From: Photobacterium indicum
GTDB lineage: Bacteria; Pseudomonadota; Gammaproteobacteria; Enterobacterales; Vibrionaceae
Assembly: GCF_003026215.1 (NCBI RefSeq)
Contig: NZ_PYOC01000002.1
Span: 806,001-870,000 of the forward strand
Reading direction: 5' to 3'
DNA length: 64,000 nucleotides
Shown: positions 30,617-39,869 of the stretch, piece after piece
Layout: every line of letters begins with the position of its first letter
How positions within the stretch are numbered: position 1 is the stretch's first letter
Position numbers and translations under genes: made by a program
Notes under the pieces: generated by a model
What the model was told of the DNA's origin: nothing
Seen by the model: only the letters and a program-made list of their open reading frames with translations
Databases searched by the model: none

Positions 30617-30644
30617 ATAAAAAACGCCCCATTTATGGAGCGTT
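30617..30644 (-). terminator. Terminator of the 31544-30670 gene pair
   Basis: AACGCCCCAT-TT-ATGGAGCGTT, followed on the minus strand by T6; 26 bases after the stop at 30670. Confidence 0.8.
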
Positions 30645-30669
30645 ATATAAATAGTGAGCGTGAATTACG

Positions 30670-31077
30670 TTACACAGAGGTCACTTCAACTTGTAACTTT
30701 ACTTGTTCTTTCGAAGCATCATTCGTACTCACAAACGATGTTGGTCCATTAAGACCTGTCGATAGAATTGGTGAAATAATCGTGCGCCATGCACCATCAT
30801 CTAAACGTTCTTTGACAGTAAATGCGATTTTTACTTCTTCTGCAGAGTATTCTAATAGCTCTGCACTACCGACCAATTCACGACTACTATTCCCTTCATC
30901 TGAAGCCGTACCAAAAATAATGGTCTCTTCACCAGGAAGTAAAGACAGTGATGTATTGACGCTTTGTTTTGTATTTTCGCTAGTCAACTCAAAGTTAACA
31001 TCCAACAGCCAATCGGCCATTGCTAGCGGGCTTAAAAGTGCACTAAATAGTACTAAACCTTTACTCCATTCATTCAT
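30670..31077 (-). CDS. Secreted protein of 135 residues, unknown
   Basis: Sec signal MNEWSKGLVLFSALLSPLAMA, then a mature part of alternating polar and hydrophobic residues (WLLDVNFELTSEN, VKLQVEVTSV) suggesting a beta-sandwich in the periplasm. No Cys in the mature part and no family recognised. It starts 6 bases after the DUF2919-type gene with AGAGGT upstream, so they form an operon. A longer antisense frame (30611-31150) is judged a shadow. Confidence 0.75.
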   Translation of the reverse strand: MNEWSKGLVLFSALLSPLAMADWLLDVNFELTSENTKQSVNTSLSLLPGEETIIFGTASDEGNSSRELVGSAELLEYSAEEVKIAFTVKERLDDGAWRTIISPILSTGLNGPTSFVSTNDASKEQVKLQVEVTSV

Positions 31078-31082
31078 TTGGT

Positions 31083-31544
31083 TTACCTCTCTACAGGCTT
31101 ATCTGCAAATGTATTCTGAACTCTTGTGCTTCTTATCAGGTATACGCTAAACCATAGCGTTAATAACATGATAATTGCCCTCGTCCAGCTGAATGCACCA
31201 TGTGTGAGCGACAGGTGATACAGTTGCAATAAACAATCAGTTAAATAGGCAGCGAGTAATAATTTTTTTCCATGCTGCCATAATATATTCATTATTTTTT
31301 TATTTTTATATCGTTGGCCCGATAACCACATCAATAATATTGCGGGGAACCCCATTGCCATTCCGATATATAAACTATCTCTATATGGATAGAATATTGT
31401 CAATATTTGTGCACCTTGCTCGCGACTGGCACCTGCCATCACAAAAACAAACCATGCTTTGGCACTAAACGTCAGTGTCAGCCATAACATTTTCGATGGC
31501 TTCAATGTACCGTGCTTGTCATAAGCATCTATTGGATAAAGCAA
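31083..31544 (-). CDS. DUF2919 family inner-membrane protein (YfeZ-like)
   Basis: 153 residues with about four hydrophobic segments (near 20-40, 53-72, 92-112, 118-138) and a short charged C-terminus. The N-terminus YPIDAYDKHGTLKPSKMLWL matches the DUF2919 family start (IDxxDKHGxLKPP-type). Function unknown. E. coli yfeZ lies near yfeX, which agrees with the DyP gene here, though a MITE-like element now lies between. Confidence 0.8.
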   Translation of the reverse strand: MLYPIDAYDKHGTLKPSKMLWLTLTFSAKAWFVFVMAGASREQGAQILTIFYPYRDSLYIGMAMGFPAILLMWLSGQRYKNKKIMNILWQHGKKLLLAAYLTDCLLQLYHLSLTHGAFSWTRAIIMLLTLWFSVYLIRSTRVQNTFADKPVER

Positions 31545-32033
31545 AACAATTCCTCACACACTCTCTCTTACTGAGCAATGGTGCCGAACGGCCTTAAATT
31601 CAACCAAAGTGTGAAATGCACAACGTATTAATTACCCGCTCACAATAATCTAAATTACGGATTTAAGAACTTAGCAGTGATAAATTCTGTGGCGCACCGC
31701 ACTGTTCAATTTTTAATCTTGCCGTTTTGATCACATTTTTTGTAAGAAAAACTATAACTTCATCTTTTATTCAGGCAACAAACAGGTTGTCACACGTATT
31801 TCCCAAGCTAGATAAATCAATATAAAAACCACTTAAAACAATTCAAAATCAAGAGTTTAAATTGGAACTTTAAAGTTAAGCCCAGCGATATGGCTATTTA
31901 TTACTTGTTGAAATATTACTACATATCTATCCATTCTGTTTGTTCAGATACACTCACACACAAGATACAGACAAGGTATAATGTCGCTTAAACAATCAAG
32001 GAACCAAACGATTGCCCTTTAGGTGGAATTAGA
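31545..32033. other. Divergent intergenic region
   Basis: 489 AT-rich bases between DUF2919 (minus) and DUF2956 (plus). A perfect TATAAT at 31977-31982, 51 bases before the DUF2956 start, is a likely -10. Nothing else was recognised. Confidence 0.5.
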
Positions 32034-32378
32034 ATGAATATTCAAAAAACAAGTAATGCTCCATCAGCAGAAACGCAAGCCGAAGCAATGCAAATAGCCA
32101 AAGCAACTCAAAAACCCGGCCAAACTAAAGAACAAACGCGTTTAGTGGCACAAGGGATCCAAAAAGGGATTGAGTTATATAAAAAACAACAAAAAGTAAA
32201 ATCACGTGAGCGTGACAAGATCAGAAAAAAAGATCTTAAAGAAAAACAACAAACGATAGAACCAGTAGAAGCACCTGAAACGCGTTCAGAGCAGATTATC
32301 GTACACAAGCAACATTGGTTGCCTTGGGTGTTAGTTATTGCATCATGGGTAGGTTTTGCTGCGTATATTGCGTTATAA
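32034..32378 (+). CDS. DUF2956 family protein
   Basis: 114 residues: a soluble, highly charged N-terminal part with the family core ETQAEAMQIAKATQKPGQTK, a Lys/Arg-rich coiled-coil-like middle (residues 50-80), and one C-terminal membrane span (WLPWVLVIASWVGFAAYIA). It is probably a tail-anchored inner-membrane protein. Family function unknown; found mainly in Vibrionaceae and relatives. Confidence 0.85.
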   Translation: MNIQKTSNAPSAETQAEAMQIAKATQKPGQTKEQTRLVAQGIQKGIELYKKQQKVKSRERDKIRKKDLKEKQQTIEPVEAPETRSEQIIVHKQHWLPWVLVIASWVGFAAYIAL

Positions 32379-32427
32379 ATAGATTGCTTCTACATTCGTT
32401 GGTAATTCATATGAACAAGGATTGAAC

Positions 32428-32883
32428 ATGAACTCTCGTTTGTTGCTACTTGCAATAACCACCACCATGGCTATGGCTGGCTGTTCAAACGCTGATAGTG
32501 AAAATGCCATGGTTGCCGACCGGTCACTACAAACTTGTGATGACAAGCCAAACTGTGTATCAACACGCGATAAACGCGATGATTTCCAGCTTGCTAAATT
32601 CACGCTCAATGAAACTGGTCTCGCCCACTGGGCAGATATAGAGCAGATCGCACTGTCTTTATCGGGTGCTAGCCTAGCTAAAAAAGCCACTAATTACCTT
32701 CATATTGAATGCCGTAGTGCTGTCTTTGGTTTTGTCGATGATTTTGAATTACGCCTTCAAGGCAATGAAATCATTGTTCGATCTGAATCGCGAACAGGCT
32801 ATTCTGATTTTGGTGTAAACCGAGAACGAGCAGAAGCATTCCGCACTATGTTATTAGAAAGCCACTACCTCACATCAGAGTAA
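32428..32883 (+). CDS. DUF1499 family lipoprotein
   Basis: 151 residues from ATG 32428 (AAGG 7 bases upstream; the in-frame TTG before it is rejected). Lipoprotein signal ending AMAGC. The DUF1499 core is seen in CDDKPNCVSTRD, YLHIECRSAVFGFVDDFELR and IIVRSESRTGYSDFGVNRER, a pattern shared across the family. Biochemical role unknown. Confidence 0.87.
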   Translation: MNSRLLLLAITTTMAMAGCSNADSENAMVADRSLQTCDDKPNCVSTRDKRDDFQLAKFTLNETGLAHWADIEQIALSLSGASLAKKATNYLHIECRSAVFGFVDDFELRLQGNEIIVRSESRTGYSDFGVNRERAEAFRTMLLESHYLTSE

Positions 32884-32912
32884 AGTTAGAGGTTTAATTC
32901 AAAAAACACACT

Positions 32913-32927
32913 TGATAATAATTATCA
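32913..32927. promoter_or_regulatory. Perfect Fur box
   Basis: TGATAATAATTATCA matches the 7-1-7 Fur consensus without mismatch, 41 bases before the start of the small membrane protein. This predicts repression by iron-loaded Fur. Confidence 0.8.
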
Positions 32928-32967
32928 TTTAGATTACCTTATTCACTAATGAATAAGGAGCAACCAG

Positions 32968-33171
32968 ATGGATAGACCTTCTTTTTTAGTCATCAGCTTT
33001 ATTGGCTTAATCAGTATGGTGGCACTCCACCTTGGTGAAGTATGGTTAGAGGGCACGGCACTAATCGGTGTACCTTTCTTCATCGAATGGCTTCCACTCT
33101 ATATTGCCTGGACAGTGATGATGCTAATCGGCTTATTTCAACGCACCTCCCAGTCAAACAGCACGCATTAA
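32968..33171 (+). CDS. Small membrane protein of 67 residues behind a Fur box
   Basis: AAGGAG precedes the ATG. Two predicted spans (about 5-27 and 32-58) with a short loop containing GVPFFIEW, and a polar C-terminus. In size and in the G-PFF-W pattern it faintly resembles small accessory subunits such as DUF3311, but this is weak. A perfect Fur box in the promoter region predicts iron control, yet no transporter partner is adjacent. A terminator follows directly. Confidence 0.75.
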   Translation: MDRPSFLVISFIGLISMVALHLGEVWLEGTALIGVPFFIEWLPLYIAWTVMMLIGLFQRTSQSNSTH

Positions 33172-33173
33172 AA

Positions 33174-33200
33174 AAAGCCACGTCTTATCGACGTGGCTTT
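33174..33200. terminator. Bidirectional terminator
   Basis: AAAGCCACGT...ACGTGGCTTT stem with A/T flanks. It serves the small plus-strand gene and the end of the nap transcript on the minus strand. Confidence 0.8.
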
Positions 33201-33237
33201 GACTTTATAACCGTTTTTGAATAACGATATGATCTAT

Positions 33238-33372
33238 TTACACGTTTTTGTCTTTACCTAACGATAAAAGCCAAATTGAAACGGCAGCTACAGCAGCAAA
33301 GCCAGACAAGATAATAACGGGCATTGCGGCATAACCTAATACATGCCAAATCACTGATTCTAATGTACTCAT
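33238..33372 (-). CDS. 44-residue single-span protein, TIGR02808 type
   Basis: A microprotein: MSTLESVIWHVLGYAAM, a hydrophobic span VIILSGFAAVAAVSIWLL, then a polar SLGKDKNV tail. It starts 19 bases after the napC stop on the same strand, with AAGG 10 bases before the ATG, and is followed by a terminator, so it is probably the last gene of the nap operon. From memory, TIGR02808 describes a very short protein of Photobacterium and Vibrio found beside periplasmic nitrate reductase genes. A role in NapC anchoring or quinol access is only speculation. Confidence 0.8.
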   Translation of the reverse strand: MSTLESVIWHVLGYAAMPVIILSGFAAVAAVSIWLLSLGKDKNV

Positions 33373-33391
33373 ACTCTACTTACCTTAGTTA

Positions 33392-33967
33392 TTACCAGCC
33401 TTCCACACCTTGCATGTCAGGCAGTTTGTGTGCAATACCCTTGTGACAATCTACACAGGTTTTATCACCCGATGCTAACGCCGTTGAGTGCTGTTTCACG
33501 CTGCGTGGACCTTGCTCAGAGAAATCCATGTACTCGAAGTTATGACAATTACGACATTCTTGAGAGTTATTCTCTTTCATTCGATGCCATTCTCGTTCCG
33601 CTAAATGACCTCGACGCTCTTTGAACTTCTCTTCTGTATCAATCGTCTTCGTTACATAATGAGCAAACAATTCTTTTGATGCTTGAACTTTACGTACAAT
33701 TTTATCTGTCCAGTTATGAGGTACGTGACAATCTGAACAAATAGCTCGTACACCAGAACGGTTAGAGAAGTGAACTGTTTCACGGATCTCTTTAACGATA
33801 GGTGCGTGACAACCTGAACAGAATTCCTCGGTATTGGTTGCTTCCATTCCGGTGTTAAATGCACCCCAGAATAATAAGCCACCCATGAACCCCATAAGTA
33901 AAACAACGCCAACGGCCACTTTACTCGGTGATCTCAACCTTTTCCAGAACGCTTTTATAATGTTCAT
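33392..33967 (-). CDS. napC: Tetraheme quinol dehydrogenase NapC
   Basis: NapC takes electrons from quinol and passes them to NapAB in the periplasm. 191 residues: one N-terminal span (about 17-38), then four CxxCH heme motifs (CSGCH, CSDCH, CRNCH, CVDCH). Length and layout match the NapC/NirT family. It lies 30 bases behind napB. Confidence 0.97.
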   Translation of the reverse strand: MNIIKAFWKRLRSPSKVAVGVVLLMGFMGGLLFWGAFNTGMEATNTEEFCSGCHAPIVKEIRETVHFSNRSGVRAICSDCHVPHNWTDKIVRKVQASKELFAHYVTKTIDTEEKFKERRGHLAEREWHRMKENNSQECRNCHNFEYMDFSEQGPRSVKQHSTALASGDKTCVDCHKGIAHKLPDMQGVEGW

Positions 33968-33997
33968 ATATAGCCTCTCTTATGATTGCGGCTATAA

Positions 33998-34507
33998 CTA
34001 GCGCAGCGCGTCAACACGTTGGAAATCATTACCGACTAATGGTTTAGCATCAGCTTGAGGTACGTGACATTGCTGACAGAAGTAACGGCGTGGTGATACA
34101 TCTGAAAGCACTTGGCCTTCACGTGTTTCATAGTGCGTTACACTGATTTTGGTTGCGCCCATTTCTTTCGCATTTTTCCAACTGTGGCAAGCTAAACATT
34201 TATTGGCGTTTAATGACACTTCGTAATTGCGAATAGTGTGCGGAATCAAAGGTGGCTGATAAACGTAATCGCTATCAATTGTACCTTGATCACGTGGGTA
34301 ACGTTTAAATGCATCTGCAGGGCGCGTTGTTTCTAGCTCGCTTGCACCACGTAATGATTCAACACCACCAATACCGCCTGGGTTCATCGTGATTTGGTCT
34401 AAAACTTTGTGATTTTCTGTTGCTGGTGCGCTAGTTTCTTCAGCACTTTGCACCGCTCCAGCTAACAACATGCCAACAGTCATAACTGCTAAAACTAATC
34501 GTTTCAT
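33998..34507 (-). CDS. napB: Diheme cytochrome subunit NapB
   Basis: Small electron-transfer subunit of periplasmic nitrate reductase. 169 residues with a Sec signal (cleavage near VQSA) and two heme motifs, CLACH (near 106) and CQQCH (near 147), with further His as distal ligands. Sits between napA and napC. Confidence 0.97.
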   Translation of the reverse strand: MKRLVLAVMTVGMLLAGAVQSAEETSAPATENHKVLDQITMNPGGIGGVESLRGASELETTRPADAFKRYPRDQGTIDSDYVYQPPLIPHTIRNYEVSLNANKCLACHSWKNAKEMGATKISVTHYETREGQVLSDVSPRRYFCQQCHVPQADAKPLVGNDFQRVDALR

Positions 34508-34597
34508 TGCTTTCTCCGCCTAATGGCTAAATTCGAGTCAAGCAGATGATTACCTATATGGGTTACAGGCAATCAGCTACTAATATCATCCGATTAT

Positions 34598-37084
34598 TTA
34601 AACTTTGGTGATTTTAATTGGGCACTTTTTGAAATCTGTCTGTTTCGACAGTGGGTCAGTAGCATCCAAAATCAGTTTATTAACCAAAACACGAGCATCG
34701 AAGAACGGTACAAATACCAATCCAGCAGGTGGACGGTTACGACCTCGCGTTTCTACTCGACAACGAACTTCACCACGACGAGATTCCAATAGCACTTCAT
34801 CACCACGGCGTAAACCGCGTTTTTGCGCATCATCAGGGTGGATAAAGCAAAGTGCATCAGGCACTGCTTTATACAACTCAGGAACACGACGTGTCATTGT
34901 ACCTGTGTGCCAATGTTCAAGCACACGACCTGTACATAGCCACATATCATATTCTTGATCAGGTTCTTCTGGTGCTGGTTCAAACGGAGCAAAAATGATA
35001 TTCGCTTTACCATCTGGCTTACCGTAGAAACGGAAACCTTCACCTTCCGGTACATATGGATCAGAGCCTTCAACAAAACGCCAAAGTGTTTCTTTACCAT
35101 CAACAACCGGCCAACGTAGACCACGTACTTGATGGTAAACATCGTACGGTGCTAAATCGTGACCATGGCCGCGACCAAATGCTGCGTACTCTTCAAACAA
35201 ACCTTTCTGTAAGTAGAAGCCTTGTGCTTTAGCATCATCGTTAAGCTCTTGTGCTTCTGAAAGCGGGAACTTATCAACCTGACCATTACGGAACAGTACT
35301 TCGTACATTGTTTTACCACGGTACTCAGGCATTTGTGCTAATAGGTCTTCACCCCATACTTCTTCAATCTTGAAGCGCTTAGAGAATTCCATTAACTGCC
35401 ATAAATCAGACTTTGAATCACCTTGTGATTCAACTTGCTGATACCAAGCTTGAGTACGACGTTCTGCATTACCGTAAGCACCTTCTTTTTCTACCCACAT
35501 TGCTGTTGGTAAAATCAAATCAGATGCTTGTGCCGTTGCAGTTGGGTACGGGTCTGAACATACGATGAAGTTCTCTGGGTTACGGTAACCCGGTAAACGT
35601 TCTTCGTTAATGTTTGGACCAGCCTGCATATTGTTATTACACATTACCCAGTAGGCATTTAGCTTACCGTCTTTCAACATGCGATCTTGAACAACGGCAT
35701 GATAGCCAGGTTTTGGTGGAATCGTACCGTCAGGCAGTTTCCAGATTTTTTCTGCAATAGCACGGTGCTTAGGGTTTGCTACAACCATATCGGCAGGCAG
35801 ACGGTGTGAGAATGTACCCACTTCACGTGCTGTACCACAAGCTGATGGCTGACCTGTTAATGAGAATGGGCTATTACCAGGCTGAGAAATTTTACCCGTT
35901 AACAAGTGAATGTTATAAACCAGGCTGTTCATCCAAACGCCACGAGTATGTTGGTTCATACCCATAGTCCAAAGTGACATTACTTTCACTTTTGGATCCG
36001 CGTATTGCTTCGCCATTTCTAATAGTTTTTCTTCAGACACACCTGACATCTGCGATGCTTTCTCAACAGTGTACTCAGCAACAGATGCCTTGTACTGTTC
36101 GAAATCCATTGGGTGAAGCGCACCAGAGTTAGGATGCTTTGCTTTCATCTGAAGAGGGTTATCATCACGTAGACCATAACCAATGTCTGTTTCAGCACGT
36201 TTAAAGTGGGTATGTTTTGTAACGAAATCCCAGTTAACTGCATCGTTTTGGATGATGTAGTTTGCGATAAAGTTAGCAATGGCTAGATCGGTTTGAGGTT
36301 CAAAAATCATACCGTTATCAGCCAGTTCAAACGAACGGTGATAATAGGTTGATAACACGTTTACTTTAACATGGGGGTGACTTAAACGACGGTCAGTAAT
36401 ACGTGTCCACAATACTGGGTGCATTTCAGCCATGTTAGAGCCCCACAGTACGAATGAATCTGCGTGCTCGAAGTCATCGTAACAACCCATTGGCTCATCA
36501 ATACCGAAAGAACGCATAAATCCACCTACAGCCGAAGCCATACAGTGACGAGCGTTAGGATCGATGTTATTTGAACGGAAACCCGCTTTCATCATTTTTG
36601 ATGCTGCGTAGCCTTCCATAACAGTCCACTGACCAGAACCGAACATACCAACGCTTGTTGGTCCTTTCTCTTTCAGTGCTGTTTTGAATTTCTCGGCCAT
36701 CACATCAAATGCTTGGTCCCAAGAAACAGGGGCGAAATCGCCTTCTTTATTATATTCGCCATTTTTCATACGCAACATTGGCGTTTGCAGACGATCTTTG
36801 CCGTACATGATCTTAGAAAGGAAATAACCTTTGATACAGTTAAGGCCTTTATTTACCGGAGCTTCAGGATCACCCTGCGTTGCCACTACACGACCATTCT
36901 GTGTACCAACGAGCACTGAACAACCTGTGCCACAAAAACGACAAGGCGCTTTATCCCACTTAATTTTTGTTTCATCAGAGCTAACAATTAAATTAGCCGC
37001 AGATGCTGGCAGGGTAATACCCGCAACAGCTGCTGCCGATGCTGCCGCGTTTGCTTTCACAAACGCACGTCTTGTCATTTTCAT
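34598..37084 (-). CDS. napA: Periplasmic nitrate reductase catalytic subunit NapA
   Basis: Reduces nitrate to nitrite at a bis-MGD molybdenum centre. 828 residues. Tat signal [20 protein letters not shown] ending PASA. The [4Fe-4S] ligands are CRFCGTGC with the fourth Cys in GLNCIKG; the molybdenum Cys is in [13 protein letters not shown] near 180. The start overlaps the napD stop by 4 bases (ATGA), consistent with translational coupling to its Tat chaperone. Confidence 0.98.
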   Translation of the reverse strand: MKMTRRAFVKANAAASAAAVAGITLPASAANLIVSSDETKIKWDKAPCRFCGTGCSVLVGTQNGRVVATQGDPEAPVNKGLNCIKGYFLSKIMYGKDRLQTPMLRMKNGEYNKEGDFAPVSWDQAFDVMAEKFKTALKEKGPTSVGMFGSGQWTVMEGYAASKMMKAGFRSNNIDPNARHCMASAVGGFMRSFGIDEPMGCYDDFEHADSFVLWGSNMAEMHPVLWTRITDRRLSHPHVKVNVLSTYYHRSFELADNGMIFEPQTDLAIANFIANYIIQNDAVNWDFVTKHTHFKRAETDIGYGLRDDNPLQMKAKHPNSGALHPMDFEQYKASVAEYTVEKASQMSGVSEEKLLEMAKQYADPKVKVMSLWTMGMNQHTRGVWMNSLVYNIHLLTGKISQPGNSPFSLTGQPSACGTAREVGTFSHRLPADMVVANPKHRAIAEKIWKLPDGTIPPKPGYHAVVQDRMLKDGKLNAYWVMCNNNMQAGPNINEERLPGYRNPENFIVCSDPYPTATAQASDLILPTAMWVEKEGAYGNAERRTQAWYQQVESQGDSKSDLWQLMEFSKRFKIEEVWGEDLLAQMPEYRGKTMYEVLFRNGQVDKFPLSEAQELNDDAKAQGFYLQKGLFEEYAAFGRGHGHDLAPYDVYHQVRGLRWPVVDGKETLWRFVEGSDPYVPEGEGFRFYGKPDGKANIIFAPFEPAPEEPDQEYDMWLCTGRVLEHWHTGTMTRRVPELYKAVPDALCFIHPDDAQKRGLRRGDEVLLESRRGEVRCRVETRGRNRPPAGLVFVPFFDARVLVNKLILDATDPLSKQTDFKKCPIKITKV

Positions 37085-37353
37085 GAATCATCCTCAGATT
37101 GCGAATCAAAGTGTTCAATTTGGTGATACACTAAAAAAGTTATTAAAACATGTTCTAAATTATTTATTTTATCTATAGTATCAGTCACATAGCCTTGATT
37201 TTCGGTTTCCAAAACTACAATGACTTTTCCCTCAGGACTGTCGCCAGGTATTTCAGTATTCGGCATTTCCAGAATCTGAGCTTTTACCTCTTCTAAATAT
37301 TCAGGTTTTACATGAACAACTAGGCTTGATATGTGTACTTCTTCTTGCGCCAT
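37081..37353 (-). CDS. napD: NapA maturation chaperone NapD
   Basis: NapD binds the Tat signal of NapA and holds export until the cofactor is loaded. 90 residues with the family N-terminus [19 protein letters not shown]. Between napF and napA, overlapping napA by 4 bases. Confidence 0.93.
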   Translation of the reverse strand: MAQEEVHISSLVVHVKPEYLEEVKAQILEMPNTEIPGDSPEGKVIVVLETENQGYVTDTIDKINNLEHVLITFLVYHQIEHFDSQSEDDS

Positions 37354-37367
37354 AAGCTATTTCTCTT

Positions 37368-37847
37368 CTAATTTTTCATGGTCATACTGATGGCAGATGC
37401 AGGGCAAACTGATAAGCAAGCGCCACAACCATTACAAACGTCCGTATCCAATTCTGGTAATGCCACACCACCAGCTTGTAGTTTGAAACGAATCGCCTGT
37501 ACTTCACACATATCACCGCAGCTCCTGCACTCTATTTTGTTATGAGCAAAACAGTTGGAGGTAATCTGCGCCTTTAAATCCCAAGGTAGCTCCGTTGTAG
37601 GGCGGAACAATCTCTCAGGGCATGCTTCAGCACATTGTGTACAAAAAGTACACTCACCACGATTAAAGTCGATAATGGGGAACCCACCATCGCCCTTTAC
37701 AATAATCTGTGTTTCACACACATTTATACACTTGTTGCAGCGGGTACAACTGTCTACAAATGTATCTTCATCTACAACCCATGGCATTCGCGGCAATTCT
37801 GGAGTACGACGCCGAGAGAGTAGATTCCGGCGGGAACGATCGAACAT
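37368..37847 (-). CDS. napF: Ferredoxin-type protein NapF
   Basis: NapF is a cytoplasmic iron-sulfur protein that helps assemble NapA. 159 residues with four Cys clusters: CTRCNKCINVC, CTFCTQCAEACP, CRSCGDMC and CNGCGACLSVCP. The N-terminal RSRRNLLSRRR resembles the family start. First gene of napFDABC. Confidence 0.95.
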   Translation of the reverse strand: MFDRSRRNLLSRRRTPELPRMPWVVDEDTFVDSCTRCNKCINVCETQIIVKGDGGFPIIDFNRGECTFCTQCAEACPERLFRPTTELPWDLKAQITSNCFAHNKIECRSCGDMCEVQAIRFKLQAGGVALPELDTDVCNGCGACLSVCPASAISMTMKN

Positions 37848-37960
37848 TTGCTAATACCTTTCGTAAAGTAATATGAATAAAAATATATACTACGGACTGT
37901 AAATGTGTGTATCGACGGTAAACACCTTAAAATACTGTTCATAACCCGTCATTTTTTTAC

Positions 37961-37966
37961 ATAGTA
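37961..37966 (-). promoter_or_regulatory. Candidate -10 of napF
   Basis: Minus-strand TACTAT, 114 bases before the napF ATG. It would place the NarP site near -48 and the FNR site near -78, a layout like the E. coli nap promoter but stretched by about one helical turn. Tentative. Confidence 0.35.
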
Positions 37967-37994
37967 AGTGTAAATATAGTCACAAATGCTTAAA

Positions 37995-38010
37995 TACCCA
38001 CTTAGGGCTA
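37995..38010. promoter_or_regulatory. NarP/NarL-type 7-2-7 heptamer pair
   Basis: TACCCAC-TT-AGGGCTA matches the inverted 7-2-7 consensus (TACYYMT-N2-AKRRGTA) with one mismatch in each half, between napF and narQ. Confidence 0.6.
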
Positions 38011-38024
38011 ATTTGCGGGGTTAA

Positions 38025-38038
38025 TTGTTTTGGATCAA
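38025..38038. promoter_or_regulatory. FNR-like site between napF and narQ
   Basis: TTGTT-TTGG-ATCAA: nine of the ten conserved bases of TTGAT-N4-ATCAA. Centre 29 bases from the NarP site centre. Confidence 0.55.
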
Positions 38039-38162
38039 TAAAATAAAACGTCAACCCTCACACTATTCATCTACGGGGTACAGCATCAAGTATGGTGTAA
38101 TACAAAACATTACCCAACTATTCTTAATGATTACATTGCCTTTCACCCAAAAAGGAAAGACT

Positions 38163-39860
38163 GTGCAAAACCGACCACTCAAACCAGTCACATCCACAAT
38201 TGCCCGTGCAATGCTGGTTATATTGCTATTATCCGTCGCGACGACCAGCTTTGCGCTTTTAACATTAGCCTCAAGTTTAAACGATGCAGAAGCCATTAAT
38301 GTTTCAGGTTCATTGCGTATGCAGAGCTATCGATTAGCTTATGATATCAATACGAATTCACCCGAATTAACTCACCATCTAGACCAATTTGAACAATCCC
38401 TCTTTTCTCCCTCGATGGCAGCACTAGAGCATTGGACTGTTCCCACGAACATCAAAAAACATTATTACGGATTGATCGATCGCTGGGAAAATTTACACCC
38501 GTTAATGCATACCCCCAAACAAGATCAATACCTGCAAGAAGTGGCTGAGTTTGTTCACCTCATCGATCGCTTTGTTTTCGAGCTGCAAGAGTTCTCGGTT
38601 ATCAAGCTACAAGTGTTATCTGTAGCTGGAGGGATCGGCTTAAGCCTTATCTTAATTGTGGCGCTATTTACCATTCACTTTACGCAGCGAAAAATTGTGT
38701 CGCCGTTAAACCAATTAGTCGCTGCAAGCGGAAAAGTACAAAGCGGTCATTTTGATATAAACATTGATATTAAAAGTGATAACGAGATTGGTATTTTAGC
38801 TGACAACTTCAGTAAAATGTCGTCTGAACTAGGAAAGTTATACCGTGGCTTGGAAGAGAAAGTCGATGAGAAAACCCGTCGATTACGCCATGCTAACGAA
38901 TCATTACAGGTGCTCTATAACTGCTCACAAGAGTTATCGGTTAGCCGGCTGACCTCGCAAAATTTTTCAACAATGCTTGAAACATTAGTTGCGATAGAAG
39001 GGCTTACGGCTGCTAAACTCATCATAGATGAAACCAAGGTTGGCAATACCGAGATCGTGGTCGGAACAGAAATAGACCAGCGCTGGCATTATCAAGATCT
39101 CAACATTGATGGGCAAAATTTAGGGCAATTATGCTGGCAATATACACTACCCTGCCCCGATCAAACCCTTATAGACAATATTTCAAACATTTTGGCTCGG
39201 GGAATTTATTATAACCGCGCGCAAAAGCAAAGTGAGCAGTTACTACTCTTAGAAGAGCGTGCAACAATTGCACGAGAGTTACATGATTCATTAGCTCAAT
39301 CATTGTCATACCTTAAGATTCAAATGACGCTATTGAAACGTCAGTTAAAAGAAAAAGATAATGGCTGTGATAATACCAATAACATTGTGACAGATATAGA
39401 TAGCGGCTTATCCGGTGCTTATACTCAATTACGTGAATTATTGAGCACGTTCCGCTTAACCATTAAAGAGGCGGACTTTGGTGAAGCATTAGTCGAAATG
39501 CTAGAACCACTCGATAATCAAACCGATGCCATACTGGTTATTGATAACCATTTGTCGTCGTTGAGCCTAGATGCACATCATCAAATACATGTTCTTCAAG
39601 TCATTCGAGAAGCAGTGTTGAATGCGATAAAACATGCTCAAGCTGACGAGATAATTGTCACTTGTAGTCAAAAAGATGAACAGGTTGATATCAAAATTTC
39701 CGATGATGGATTAGGCTTCGACCCTAAAAATGAAAAACTGAACCATTACGGCTTAGCCATAATGGCTGAAAGGGCTTCGCGCTTACATGGCAATATTAAG
39801 ATTACAACAATGCTAGGCGATGGTTGTGAAGTTAACTTAACCTTTTCGCTTGAAATTTGA
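38163..39860 (+). CDS. narQ: Nitrate/nitrite sensor histidine kinase NarQ
   Basis: The start is set at GTG 38163, which has AAGGAAAG just upstream and gives 565 residues as in E. coli NarQ; the longer frame from 38025 adds 46 residues over the promoter and is rejected. Domains: span near 12-35, periplasmic nitrate P-box (VSGSLRMQSYRLAYDI near 47-62), second span near 145-168, HAMP, linker, and a HisKA_3 kinase core with RATIARELHDSLAQSLSYLK (phospho-His) and ATP-binding DDGLGF. Operon with narP. Confidence 0.95.
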   Translation: MQNRPLKPVTSTIARAMLVILLLSVATTSFALLTLASSLNDAEAINVSGSLRMQSYRLAYDINTNSPELTHHLDQFEQSLFSPSMAALEHWTVPTNIKKHYYGLIDRWENLHPLMHTPKQDQYLQEVAEFVHLIDRFVFELQEFSVIKLQVLSVAGGIGLSLILIVALFTIHFTQRKIVSPLNQLVAASGKVQSGHFDINIDIKSDNEIGILADNFSKMSSELGKLYRGLEEKVDEKTRRLRHANESLQVLYNCSQELSVSRLTSQNFSTMLETLVAIEGLTAAKLIIDETKVGNTEIVVGTEIDQRWHYQDLNIDGQNLGQLCWQYTLPCPDQTLIDNISNILARGIYYNRAQKQSEQLLLLEERATIARELHDSLAQSLSYLKIQMTLLKRQLKEKDNGCDNTNNIVTDIDSGLSGAYTQLRELLSTFRLTIKEADFGEALVEMLEPLDNQTDAILVIDNHLSSLSLDAHHQIHVLQVIREAVLNAIKHAQADEIIVTCSQKDEQVDIKISDDGLGFDPKNEKLNHYGLAIMAERASRLHGNIKITTMLGDGCEVNLTFSLEI

Positions 39861-39869
39861 GGACAAAGT

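Noticed and set aside
30611..31150. 179-codon plus-strand frame over the secreted protein gene
   Set aside because: No ribosome site or protein-like pattern. The opposite strand has a signal peptide, an AGAGGT site, operon spacing and a terminator.
38025..38162. 46-codon N-terminal extension of NarQ
   Set aside because: It covers the FNR-like site and has no similarity to NarQ; the GTG at 38163 has a strong ribosome site and gives the family length.
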